NCBI RefSeq assembly: GCF_000685075.1
Contig: NZ_BAYD01000041.1
Location: forward strand, 24,001-84,323
Direction: 5' to 3'
From: Paraburkholderia oxyphila NBRC 105797
GTDB taxonomy: Bacteria > Pseudomonadota > Gammaproteobacteria > Burkholderiales > Burkholderiaceae
Length of the DNA: 60,323 nt
Part shown: positions 53,517 through 60,323 of the stretch, piece by piece
Position numbering within the stretch: position 1 is the stretch's first letter
Layout: the number at the start of each line of letters is the position of its first letter
The notes under the pieces: generated by a model
What the model saw: only the letters and a program-made list of their open reading frames with translations
Databases searched by the model: none
Told to the model about the DNA's origin: nothing
Made by a program: the position numbers and the translations under genes

Positions 53517-54833
53517 TCAGCTCGCCACGGCCCGCACAGGCGGAATCCGGTAGCGCCCGTCGAGAAACGCGGGCTGCGGGTGGTAGAGGCGCAGGATCAG
53601 ATAGAAGCCGCCTGCCGGCGCGGGCAGCCAGTTCGCGTGCGACGACGGCGCCTCGTGCTGGATGGCGATGCGCAGGCCGCCGTCGGCGTCGTACTGCAGA
53701 CCCGCGGTGCGGTCGCCGATCGCGTAGCGGCGTATCGGGTTGTCGACGAAGAAGCGGTCCGCGCCGTAGAGCGAGAGCGACCACAACGCATCGACGGGCG
53801 GCAACTGGCCCGGCGGGAAGTACAGCTCGTAGCGGCTGCCGCCGTGCAGCGGCGCGCCGGCGTCGTCGAAGTCGGCGCTCGCGTAGACGGCCTCTTCAGC
53901 CGCGAGCGCGCCGAGCCCCTTCATCGCCGTGCAGGCGCGCAGCAGATGCGCATGCCCGTAGCGACCCAGACCGAGGCTATAGCCCCAGCTGCGCCGGGCG
54001 CGGCTTTGCGTGAAAGCGAGCAGGAGCTGCTGGGCTTGCGCATAGCCGAGCCGCAGGCCGCACTGGACCGGCTCGGGCAGCGCAGCCACATCCACGCTCC
54101 CTTGCTCGCGCAGACCCGCGCGCTCGAGCAGACCCACGAGCGCGGCCTCGTCCTCGCGCGGCGGAAGATCGCCAAAGGTATCGAACAGGTTCTGGAAGAA
54201 GTCGAGCGCAGGGTCGCCGTTCTCGCGCCAGTTGCGCACGCACGCCGGGCCCTCGCAGCGCGGGCCGTCGAGACGGAACGCCCGCGCGGCCTCGCCGGCC
54301 CGGGCCAGATCGTCGTCGCCCTGGACCAGCACCCGGCCCAGCAGCCAGACGAGCGAGGTGGGGCACGCGATGGGCTCGCCCTCGCCCGTGGGCCGCTGCC
54401 CCGGCGCGTGCAGCACGAAGCGCGCGCCGCGCGTGCCGGCGTTGCGCGGCCCCAGGTTGCGGAAGTTGTCGGTGAAGGCGTCGAGCAGTTCGACCACATA
54501 AAAACGCGTGTCGTCGAGCGGCGGAATCTCCAGCACCACCGGCCCGTTCGAGAGATCGATCCACGCGTTGAGGTAGAGGAAATCGTTGGCCGGCGTGACG
54601 ATGTCGCGGTCTTCGTGCGTCCAGCGGTGAGTGCTCGCGTAGAGCGTGTTGAACGGTGCGCGCAGCGGGCTGCGCGAATGCGGCAGCGTGTGCAATGCGC
54701 AGGTGCGCATGACCTCCACCACCGGATAGCGCGCGAGCGCGAGCGGGCCGGCGGCCATGCTCACGAGCGCGGCGAGCGGGTCTTGCTCGAGGTGAGCAGT
54801 CGGCTCGACGATGCTCATTGCCTGGTTGTACAT
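53517..54833 (-). CDS. DUF1254/DUF1214 domain protein, cytoplasmic
   Basis: A 438-residue protein from ATG 54833 (MYNQAMSIVEPTAHLEQDPL), preceded by AAAGGAGCG. Family blocks: TPANDFLYLNAWIDL, TRFYVVELLDAFTDNFRN, LWSLSLYGADRFFVDNPIRR and SHANWLPAPAGGFYLILRLY. No signal peptide. It differs more from the canonical sequence than its sister (PANDFLYL rather than PNxDTxYS). It is 105 bp downstream of the NDP-forming ligase, suggesting a shared role in an acid-degrading operon. Confidence 0.85.
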   Translation of the reverse strand: MYNQAMSIVEPTAHLEQDPLAALVSMAAGPLALARYPVVEVMRTCALHTLPHSRSPLRAPFNTLYASTHRWTHEDRDIVTPANDFLYLNAWIDLSNGPVVLEIPPLDDTRFYVVELLDAFTDNFRNLGPRNAGTRGARFVLHAPGQRPTGEGEPIACPTSLVWLLGRVLVQGDDDLARAGEAARAFRLDGPRCEGPACVRNWRENGDPALDFFQNLFDTFGDLPPREDEAALVGLLERAGLREQGSVDVAALPEPVQCGLRLGYAQAQQLLLAFTQSRARRSWGYSLGLGRYGHAHLLRACTAMKGLGALAAEEAVYASADFDDAGAPLHGGSRYELYFPPGQLPPVDALWSLSLYGADRFFVDNPIRRYAIGDRTAGLQYDADGGLRIAIQHEAPSSHANWLPAPAGGFYLILRLYHPQPAFLDGRYRIPPVRAVAS

Positions 54834-54938
54834 ATCGATGATCGCTCCTTTGATGCGGTGCGCGGCCCGCTCCCGGGCCGCTTGTTTCGTGGCCGCGCGC
54901 GAGACGAGTCGGCGGCGGCGCAATCAGTGCGTTTCTTT

Positions 54939-57128
54939 CTATGCTTCGTTATGCGAATCGCCTTGCGAATGAAGCGTGACGACGGCGTCAGCGGCAACGA
55001 GCCCGTCCCGCGTGACGATGAACGGATTGATTTCGAGCGTATCGAGCGTCTCGCCGAGGGCGGCGCCCAGGCGCGACACCGCCGCAAGCACCGCGGCCGC
55101 CGCGTCGAGCGATAGTGCCGGGTGGCCGCGATGCCCGCGCAGCAGCGCCGCCACGCCGCTCGTTTCGAGCATCGCGAGCGCGCGCTCGTGCGAGAGCGGC
55201 GCGAGGCCGAACGCCATCTTGCGGCCCAGCTCCACGCCGGTGCCGCCGAGGCCGGTCATGGCCACGGGGCCGAACACCGGATCGCGCCGCACGCCGACGA
55301 TGATCTCGCCCCAGCCGTCGAGCATGCTTGCGACCACCACGCCCTCGAAGCCGCCCGGTATGCCGGCCTGCTCCGCCGCGGTGGCGATCGCGTCGAACGC
55401 CTGGGCAAGCGCCGCGGTGTCGCGCAGGTTCAGCCGCACGCCGCCCACGTCGCTCTTGTGCAGCACGTGGCGCGAGCGCAGCTTGAGCGCGACCGGAAAG
55501 CCGAGCCGTTGCGCCGCGGCCTGTGCTTCGGCGACCGAGCGCGCCACGCAATGCGGCGCGACCGGCACGCCGGCGGCGGCCAGCATGGCCATGGCCTCGG
55601 CTTCGTCGAGCGACGCCGCGTGAGCGGGCACGCTCGCCGGCAGCACGCTGGACGCTGGCTCAGTTGCCTCGCATCGACCGCTCACGTCCGGCGCCTGGGC
55701 ACGCGCCGCATCCGCTTGCTCGCCGGCGCGCAGCAGCGCGGCAACGGCGTCCATCGCGTAGACCGGCTCGCGCAGGGCGAGCACGCCGCGCGCTTCCAGC
55801 CAGCTGCGCTGTCCGGCGTCGACCAGGCCGCATAGCACGAGCGGTGCGGCCTCCGAAGGCGCGCCGTGCTCACCGTCTTCGCCATGCTTGCCATGCGCCA
55901 TCGCGCGCTCGACGGCCTGCTCGATCGCGGCCCACGCGCTGGGAACGTGAGCCGCCCCGGCCACGAACGCGACCACGCTGCCGTATGCGCCGCACGTCAT
56001 GGCATCGACGAGCGTATCGGTCAGCACACCGGTCTGCGCGACCACCTGGCCCGTCACGTCGATGGGGTTCGCCGTCGACGCGAACGCCACGCTCTCGCGC
56101 AAGCGCGCGGCGCATGCCTCGGGCAGCGGCGGCAGCGCGAGCCCGAGCGCCTCCGCGCGGTCGGCCATCATGATCCCCACCCCGCCCGAGACGGTCACGA
56201 TTGCGGTCTTCCGCGAGCGCGGCCTGCGGCCCTTCGACAGCGCATGGCCGAGCCTGAAGAAACCCTCGAGGGTATCGGCGCGGTGCACGCCGTATTCGTC
56301 GAATACCGCCTGATACACCGCGTCCTCGCCCGCGAGGCTCGCCGTGTGCGACTGGGCGGCGCGCGCGCCGGTCGCGGTCGTGCCCACCTTGGCGACGACC
56401 ACGGGCTTGCCGGCGGCGCGCGCGGCAGCCAGCGCCCGGCGCAGCTTCGCGCCATCGGCGCAGCCTTCGAGATAGACGAGGATCACCGAGGTGAGCGGAT
56501 CGTGCGCGAGCCACTCGACGGCATCGGCCACCTGCACGCCCGCCTCGTTGCCGGTCGTGATCCAGTGGCTCAGACCGAGCTGCGCCTCGCGCGCGAGCGC
56601 GAAGGCGTAGGCGCCGAAGGCGCCGCTCTGGCTGACGAGCGCGACATCGCCGAGCGGCGGCGCGCCCGCGAGCGCCACCGGCGAGAACGTTGCATAGACG
56701 CGTTCGCGCAGATTCATCAAGCCCAGACAATTCGGGCCGAGCAGCGCCATGCCGGCCTCCGAGGCCATATGCGCGATCTCGCGCTGGGCCGCGCCGCCCG
56801 CCTCACCGGTTTCCGCGAAGCCCGCCGTGAACAGCACGGCGGCGCGCGTGCGATTGCGCACCATCTGCGCGACGACGTCCGGCGCGGCTGCGGCGGGCAC
56901 GGCGACGATCGCGAGATCGACGGGTTCGGGCAGCGCATCGAGCGAAGGCGCGGCGCGCATGCCCTGCACGTCCCCGCCGCGCGCGTTGACCGCGTAGACG
57001 CGGCCCGTGTAGCCTTGCTCGCGCAAGAGCCGCAGCGGCATGCCGCCGACTTTGGCAGCATCGTTCGACGCGCCCACGACGGCAATCGACGCGGGCCGCA
57101 ACAGCGGTGTCAGATCGGCATCTCTCAT
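54939..57128 (-). CDS. NDP-forming acyl-CoA synthetase (acetate-CoA ligase-like)
   Basis: A 729-residue fusion of the alpha-like CoA-binding/ligase domains (about 1-460) and a beta-like ATP-grasp domain (about 490-729). The start ATG at 57128 (MRDADLTPLLRPASIAVVGA) follows AGGAATAC. Landmarks: CoA-binding VVGASNDAAKVGG, the phospho-histidine loop SHTASLAGED, and the ATP-grasp HVLHKSDVGGVRLNL. It joins an organic acid to CoA with ATP giving ADP and phosphate. It follows the MFS transporter by 63 bp, so it likely activates the imported acid. Confidence 0.9.
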   Translation of the reverse strand: MRDADLTPLLRPASIAVVGASNDAAKVGGMPLRLLREQGYTGRVYAVNARGGDVQGMRAAPSLDALPEPVDLAIVAVPAAAAPDVVAQMVRNRTRAAVLFTAGFAETGEAGGAAQREIAHMASEAGMALLGPNCLGLMNLRERVYATFSPVALAGAPPLGDVALVSQSGAFGAYAFALAREAQLGLSHWITTGNEAGVQVADAVEWLAHDPLTSVILVYLEGCADGAKLRRALAAARAAGKPVVVAKVGTTATGARAAQSHTASLAGEDAVYQAVFDEYGVHRADTLEGFFRLGHALSKGRRPRSRKTAIVTVSGGVGIMMADRAEALGLALPPLPEACAARLRESVAFASTANPIDVTGQVVAQTGVLTDTLVDAMTCGAYGSVVAFVAGAAHVPSAWAAIEQAVERAMAHGKHGEDGEHGAPSEAAPLVLCGLVDAGQRSWLEARGVLALREPVYAMDAVAALLRAGEQADAARAQAPDVSGRCEATEPASSVLPASVPAHAASLDEAEAMAMLAAAGVPVAPHCVARSVAEAQAAAQRLGFPVALKLRSRHVLHKSDVGGVRLNLRDTAALAQAFDAIATAAEQAGIPGGFEGVVVASMLDGWGEIIVGVRRDPVFGPVAMTGLGGTGVELGRKMAFGLAPLSHERALAMLETSGVAALLRGHRGHPALSLDAAAAVLAAVSRLGAALGETLDTLEINPFIVTRDGLVAADAVVTLHSQGDSHNEA

Positions 57129-57191
57129 ATTAATCAGTATTCCTGTCAATCATGCGAAACAGCGTTCTCGATGGCCACAGCGCCTTTTGGC

Positions 57192-58532
57192 TCAGCGCTT
57201 TCCCGCGACGAGCGGCGGCACGACGCAGTTCTCCTCGCGCAACTGCGCGTGTGCCATGAAGCGCCGGCGGTCGGCCTGCGGATCGATCAGCACGGCGGCC
57301 ACGAGACCGGCGGCAAGCGCAAACGTGCCCATGGCCGTCATGCCCATCCGGTAGCCCTCGATCTGCGTCGCCGCGCGGTCGATCATGAGACCGATTGCGG
57401 CGGGCGTGACGAGCCCCGCTAGCGTCGTGATGCAGATGTTGATGCCGAGCACGCCGCCGCGCTGCGCAGGAGGCACGATCTCGCCGGCAAGCGTCACGCC
57501 GCTCACGAACGTGAACGATGCCAGCGAGAACGCCAGGGTCACCGCGACGATGAGGAGCGGACCCGGGGGCACCGCAGCCATCAGCGTGAGCGCCGCGCCG
57601 GCCGCGACGACCGCTGCCGCGCCGAGCGTGCCGCGCGCATGGCGGCTCGACACGCCGCGCGCCATGAGCCGCTGCGACCAGGCGCTCAGGAGCGGCGACG
57701 CCACCATCTGGCCGAATGCGGGCAGCACGACGATCCACCCTGCCTGCGTGAGCGAATAGCCGGCCACGCGCACGAGGTAGCTGGGCAGCCAGACGGTCGC
57801 CACGGTCAGGATCACGTAGGCCGCGAAGCCCGCGAGGTTGCTGCCCACACAGGTGCGCGAGAGCAGCAGCGCGCCGAGCGGGATCCTTGCGGGGTAGCGC
57901 GACGCCGGGTCCGGGTCGGTCCCATCGGCGGCGGGCGTCTCGTCGCTCGTGCCGAGCGGCCCTTCCTTGCCGATCCACAGCCACAGGACGCTCCACACCA
58001 TGCCCACGAGCGCGAGCATCTCGAACGCCGCGCGCCAGCCGAACGAAACGATGACCCAGGTGATGAGCGGCGCGATGAAACCCGCGCCGAACGAGGCGCC
58101 GACCGTGAGCACGGCGGAGGGCAAGGCGCGCTCGCGATCGGGAAACCATTTATAGAGCGCATGCACGGCCACCGGATAGGCCGGCCCTTCGCTCGCGCCC
58201 TGCAGCACGCGTGAGAGCACCAGCGTAGCGGGCGCGGCGTAGAGCAGCAGCGGCAGTTGCGAGATCGACCAGGTCACGGCCATCGCGAGCAGCAGCCAGC
58301 GCGTCTTCACGCGGTTGGCGAGCAGGCCGACCACCAAGGCCGAAATCGAGAAGAACGTGAAAAAGCTGGCGGCGATGCGCCCGAACTGGCTATGCGTGAG
58401 ATGCAGCTCGCGCATGATGGGCTCGGCGGCGAGCCCGATGAGCGCCTTGTCGGCGAAATTGATGGCCAGGAACAAAAACAGGCCGGCGACGATTACCCAG
58501 CGCCGCAGCGTGCCGCGAGTCTCGAACGTCAT
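57192..58532 (-). CDS. MFS transporter, anion:cation symporter-like
   Basis: A 446-residue transporter with about 12 transmembrane segments, starting MTFETRGTLRRWVIVAGLFL after ATGGAGACGCA. The early loop NFADKALIGLAAEPIMREL and GASEGPAYPVAVHALYKWFP are typical of the ACS family, which imports organic anions such as tartrate, phthalate or galactonate. A larger cytoplasmic loop separates the two six-helix halves. It leads the operon with the CoA ligase and two DUF1254 genes, downstream of a LysR gene. Confidence 0.9.
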   Translation of the reverse strand: MTFETRGTLRRWVIVAGLFLFLAINFADKALIGLAAEPIMRELHLTHSQFGRIAASFFTFFSISALVVGLLANRVKTRWLLLAMAVTWSISQLPLLLYAAPATLVLSRVLQGASEGPAYPVAVHALYKWFPDRERALPSAVLTVGASFGAGFIAPLITWVIVSFGWRAAFEMLALVGMVWSVLWLWIGKEGPLGTSDETPAADGTDPDPASRYPARIPLGALLLSRTCVGSNLAGFAAYVILTVATVWLPSYLVRVAGYSLTQAGWIVVLPAFGQMVASPLLSAWSQRLMARGVSSRHARGTLGAAAVVAAGAALTLMAAVPPGPLLIVAVTLAFSLASFTFVSGVTLAGEIVPPAQRGGVLGINICITTLAGLVTPAAIGLMIDRAATQIEGYRMGMTAMGTFALAAGLVAAVLIDPQADRRRFMAHAQLREENCVVPPLVAGKR

Positions 58533-58650
58533 TGCGTCTCCATTCGCGGCTTTTTCGTGGCCCCGGTCGGCGCTGCTCGCCGCCGGTTACCTGAGTTGCC
58601 TCTGTTGCCGCGTCCGGGACATTGGACGCCACGCGCATCAATAAGACAAC

Positions 58651-58674
58651 TGCATAATTTGCATCGAATCGATG
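58651..58674. promoter_or_regulatory. Candidate LysR site (T-N11-A and CATCGA-A-TCGATG)
   Basis: TGCATAATTTGCA (58651-58663) is a T-N11-A dyad, overlapping CATCGAATCGATG (58662-58674), a perfect 6-bp palindrome around one base. They lie between the LysR stop (58686) and the MFS start (58532), where the operon promoter would be expected. Confidence 0.4.
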
Positions 58675-58685
58675 TGTTCAGCGCA

Positions 58686-59603
58686 TCAATTGCCGAGTGG
58701 CGGCAATGCCCCGGCCACCCGCTGGAAAGTCTGGATCGTCTGCTCGGCCGCCGGCGAGAGCGTGCGGCCCGCCAGGTGGACGATGCCGAACTGCAGCCAC
58801 AACGGCGAGCGCTCCGGCAACGAGAGCGGCACCAGCCCGGCCATGCGCGCGGGGTTCGACAACGCGTGCGTGGTGAGCAGCAGCAGCGCGTCGGTCTTGC
58901 GCGCATATTCCTGCAGCACGTTCACGTCGTTGCACACGAGGTGGAATTCCAGCTCGTGGCCCGGCGCGTAGCGCAGCCATTTGCGCAGCGCCTCGTGCAT
59001 GGGGTCGGGCAGCGGCACGGAGACGATCGGAAACGCCTGCAGCTCGCGCGCGTCCAGCGTCTCACGCCGGGCGAGCGGATGGCCTTCGCGCACGAACCAC
59101 GCCGCGCGGTGCTTTGGCAGCGCGATCACGTCGACCTCGCTGATCGGCTGCGCGCCGCGGATATCCACGACCAGAAAATCCAGCGACTCGGCGTGCAGCG
59201 CATCGTGCAGATTTTTCCAGTTGTCGACGGCGGCGTTGATCCGCAACTGCGGATGGCGGTGCGCGAGCTCGTCGAGCACGGCAGGCAGCAACACGGCCGC
59301 CGGATACGGACCGGCGCCGAAACTCACCGAGCCGACGTCGTGATTGCGCAGGAGATCGACGTCGCGCACGAGGCAGCGCGCCTCGAACAGCACTTTCTTC
59401 GCCCGGCGCACCACCATCTGGCCCGCGGGCGTGATCTGCACTTCTCGCGTGGTGCGGTCGAACAGCGCCATCTGCAGCTCGTCCTCGATGGACTGGATGC
59501 TGCGGCTCAAGGCCGGCTGGCTCAAATGCACGCGCTGCGCCGCACGCGCGAAAGTGCCCTCTTCAGCGAGGGCAATCACGTGTTCGAGTTGGCGCAGGTT
59601 CAT
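58686..59603 (-). CDS. LysR family transcriptional regulator
   Basis: A 305-residue LysR protein starting MNLRQLEHVIALAEEGTFAR. The helix-turn-helix is AAQRVHLSQPALSRSIQSIE. The co-inducer domain (SFGAGPYPAAVLLPAVLDEL...) resembles regulators of aromatic or small acid catabolism. It is transcribed in the same direction as, and 153 bp before, the MFS-ligase-DUF1254 operon, with dyad symmetry between them. It is likely the operon activator. Confidence 0.88.
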   Translation of the reverse strand: MNLRQLEHVIALAEEGTFARAAQRVHLSQPALSRSIQSIEDELQMALFDRTTREVQITPAGQMVVRRAKKVLFEARCLVRDVDLLRNHDVGSVSFGAGPYPAAVLLPAVLDELAHRHPQLRINAAVDNWKNLHDALHAESLDFLVVDIRGAQPISEVDVIALPKHRAAWFVREGHPLARRETLDARELQAFPIVSVPLPDPMHEALRKWLRYAPGHELEFHLVCNDVNVLQEYARKTDALLLLTTHALSNPARMAGLVPLSLPERSPLWLQFGIVHLAGRTLSPAAEQTIQTFQRVAGALPPLGN

Positions 59604-59685
59604 GACGTGGCGCGGCGAACGGCTCGATCAGCAGACGCGGCGCTCGCGCCCCTGGGGCGAAGCGCCGGCCATGCCGATGCGCCGC

Positions 59686-60323
59686 TCAGCCTTGCGTGGC
59701 CGGTGCCTCGCCGTCGTTGCCAGGCGCCTCGCCGGCTGCCGCGGGGGCTTGCTCCGGCGCCGGCTGGGCCGGCTGCTGCGGCGCGGCCGCAGCCTGCTCC
59801 GCGGACTGCGCAGCGGCAGCGGGCTCCTGCGCGAGCGCGGCTGTGTCAGCACCCGCGGGGGCCGCGGCGGGCTCGGACGCCTGCGCCGCTGGTGTGGCCG
59901 GTGCGGCCTCCTGCGCCTTGGCGCGCGCCTCGGCCTTCGCCTTCTGGTGCGCGAGCGCCGCCTTGGCGCGGCCGACGTGCGAAGGCTCGATCCCCGGGCC
60001 TTCCGAGACCTTGCCGTCCAGCTCGTAGCGCGAGCCGCCTTCGGCCACGCGCTCGTGATAGCGCGGATGATTCACGTGGCGCTTGAGCACGGCGACGATC
60101 AGCGTGCGCTCGTAGTCGGGATGGCGCGCGACGAGGTCCTCGACCACGCCGATCTTCAGCGGCAAACGCTCGCGGAACGCCGGATAGTGCTTCGCGAAGA
60201 CGTTCCAGACCGTGTTGAGCTGGCGATTGCGCTCGATGCGCGCCTTCTCGGCTTCGCTCAGATTGGCCATCGGCTGCTGCGCGCGCGCCGGGCGCTGGCG
60301 CTGGGCGCCGCGCTCGCCTTCGC
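59686..60323 (-). CDS. ProQ/FinO family RNA-binding protein, probably cut by the window edge
   Basis: From an ATG at 60270 the frame gives 194 residues: ProQ/FinO domain about residues 10-110 (RQLNTVWNVFAKHYPAFRER, then RTLIVAVLKRHVNHPRYHER), then an Ala/Pro/Gln-rich tail. The same frame remains open from 60270 to the edge (EGERGAQRQRPARAQQP), a basic Gln/Arg-rich stretch of the type that precedes ProQ domains. The true start may therefore lie beyond 60323. ProQ/FinO proteins bind structured small RNAs and mRNA 3' ends. Confidence 0.85.
   Translation of the reverse strand, partial: EGERGAQRQRPARAQQPMANLSEAEKARIERNRQLNTVWNVFAKHYPAFRERLPLKIGVVEDLVARHPDYERTLIVAVLKRHVNHPRYHERVAEGGSRYELDGKVSEGPGIEPSHVGRAKAALAHQKAKAEARAKAQEAAPATPAAQASEPAAAPAGADTAALAQEPAAAAQSAEQAAAAPQQPAQPAPEQAPAAAGEAPGNDGEAPATQG

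Overview
The window is high-GC proteobacterial DNA with dense, short-spaced operons. It most resembles a Paraburkholderia/Burkholderia-type member of the Burkholderiales; this is inferred from gene content (cyoABCD, MocR regulator, class I aldolase, ProQ/FinO protein, many CoA-catabolic genes) and no marker gene settles the species. No rRNA, tRNA or CRISPR array was seen.

Region 1 (1-26600) is one large acyl-CoA catabolic locus. It holds three thiolases (one cut by the window edge, one frameshifted), a CaiB/AMACR-family protein, a crotonase, a FadB/J-type bifunctional enzyme, two AMP-forming acyl-CoA ligases, three acyl-CoA dehydrogenases, a MaoC hydratase, an MFE-2-like short-chain dehydrogenase and etfBA. 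Two TetR and one AraC regulator control it. Together these resemble the peroxisomal branched-chain/sterol-side-chain beta-oxidation set (racemase, dehydrogenase, R-specific hydratase plus dehydrogenase, SCP2-type thiolase). Two exported DUF1254/DUF1214 proteins lie near each end. Three copies of a palindrome TACTC-N2-GAGTA sit in promoters of the left part and probably define the regulon of the TetR encoded at 5652-6377.

Region 2 (26600-33300) is an accessory, partly decayed segment. It has a transposase remnant, a frameshifted UPF0158 gene and about 0.7 kb without a credible gene. Then come a membrane protein, a quinone-reductase-like flavoprotein, and a Tat-exported amine oxidase paired with a small cytochrome c, opposite a TetR gene. 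Two matching 6-4-6 inverted repeats lie in that divergent region. A DUF3293 gene follows.

Region 3 (33330-41950) looks like a purine/ureide or heterocycle utilisation cluster: hydroxypyruvate isomerase, LysR regulator, DUF3311 protein plus sodium:solute symporter, two cytosine-deaminase-like amidohydrolases, a third amidohydrolase broken by an in-frame TAA, and a bicupin ureidoglycine aminohydrolase. A 15-bp element (14/15 identical) occurs upstream of both operons.

Region 4 (42150-44250) is a hipBA toxin-antitoxin module preceded by five 16-bp palindromes spaced exactly 27 bp apart; the antitoxin carries a long basic repeat tail. Region 5 (44335-51215) holds cyoABCD, a MocR regulator with a palindrome at its promoter, and a class I aldolase with a clear terminator. 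Region 6 (51281-60323) holds a lytic transglycosylase, then on the minus strand a LysR regulator, MFS transporter, NDP-forming acyl-CoA synthetase and a third pair of DUF1254 proteins, and finally a ProQ/FinO protein that probably runs off the right edge.

The most unusual features are the three pairs of DUF1254/DUF1214 genes beside acyl-CoA catabolic modules, the amine oxidase/cytochrome c pair with matched operators, and the 27-bp operator array of hipBA.
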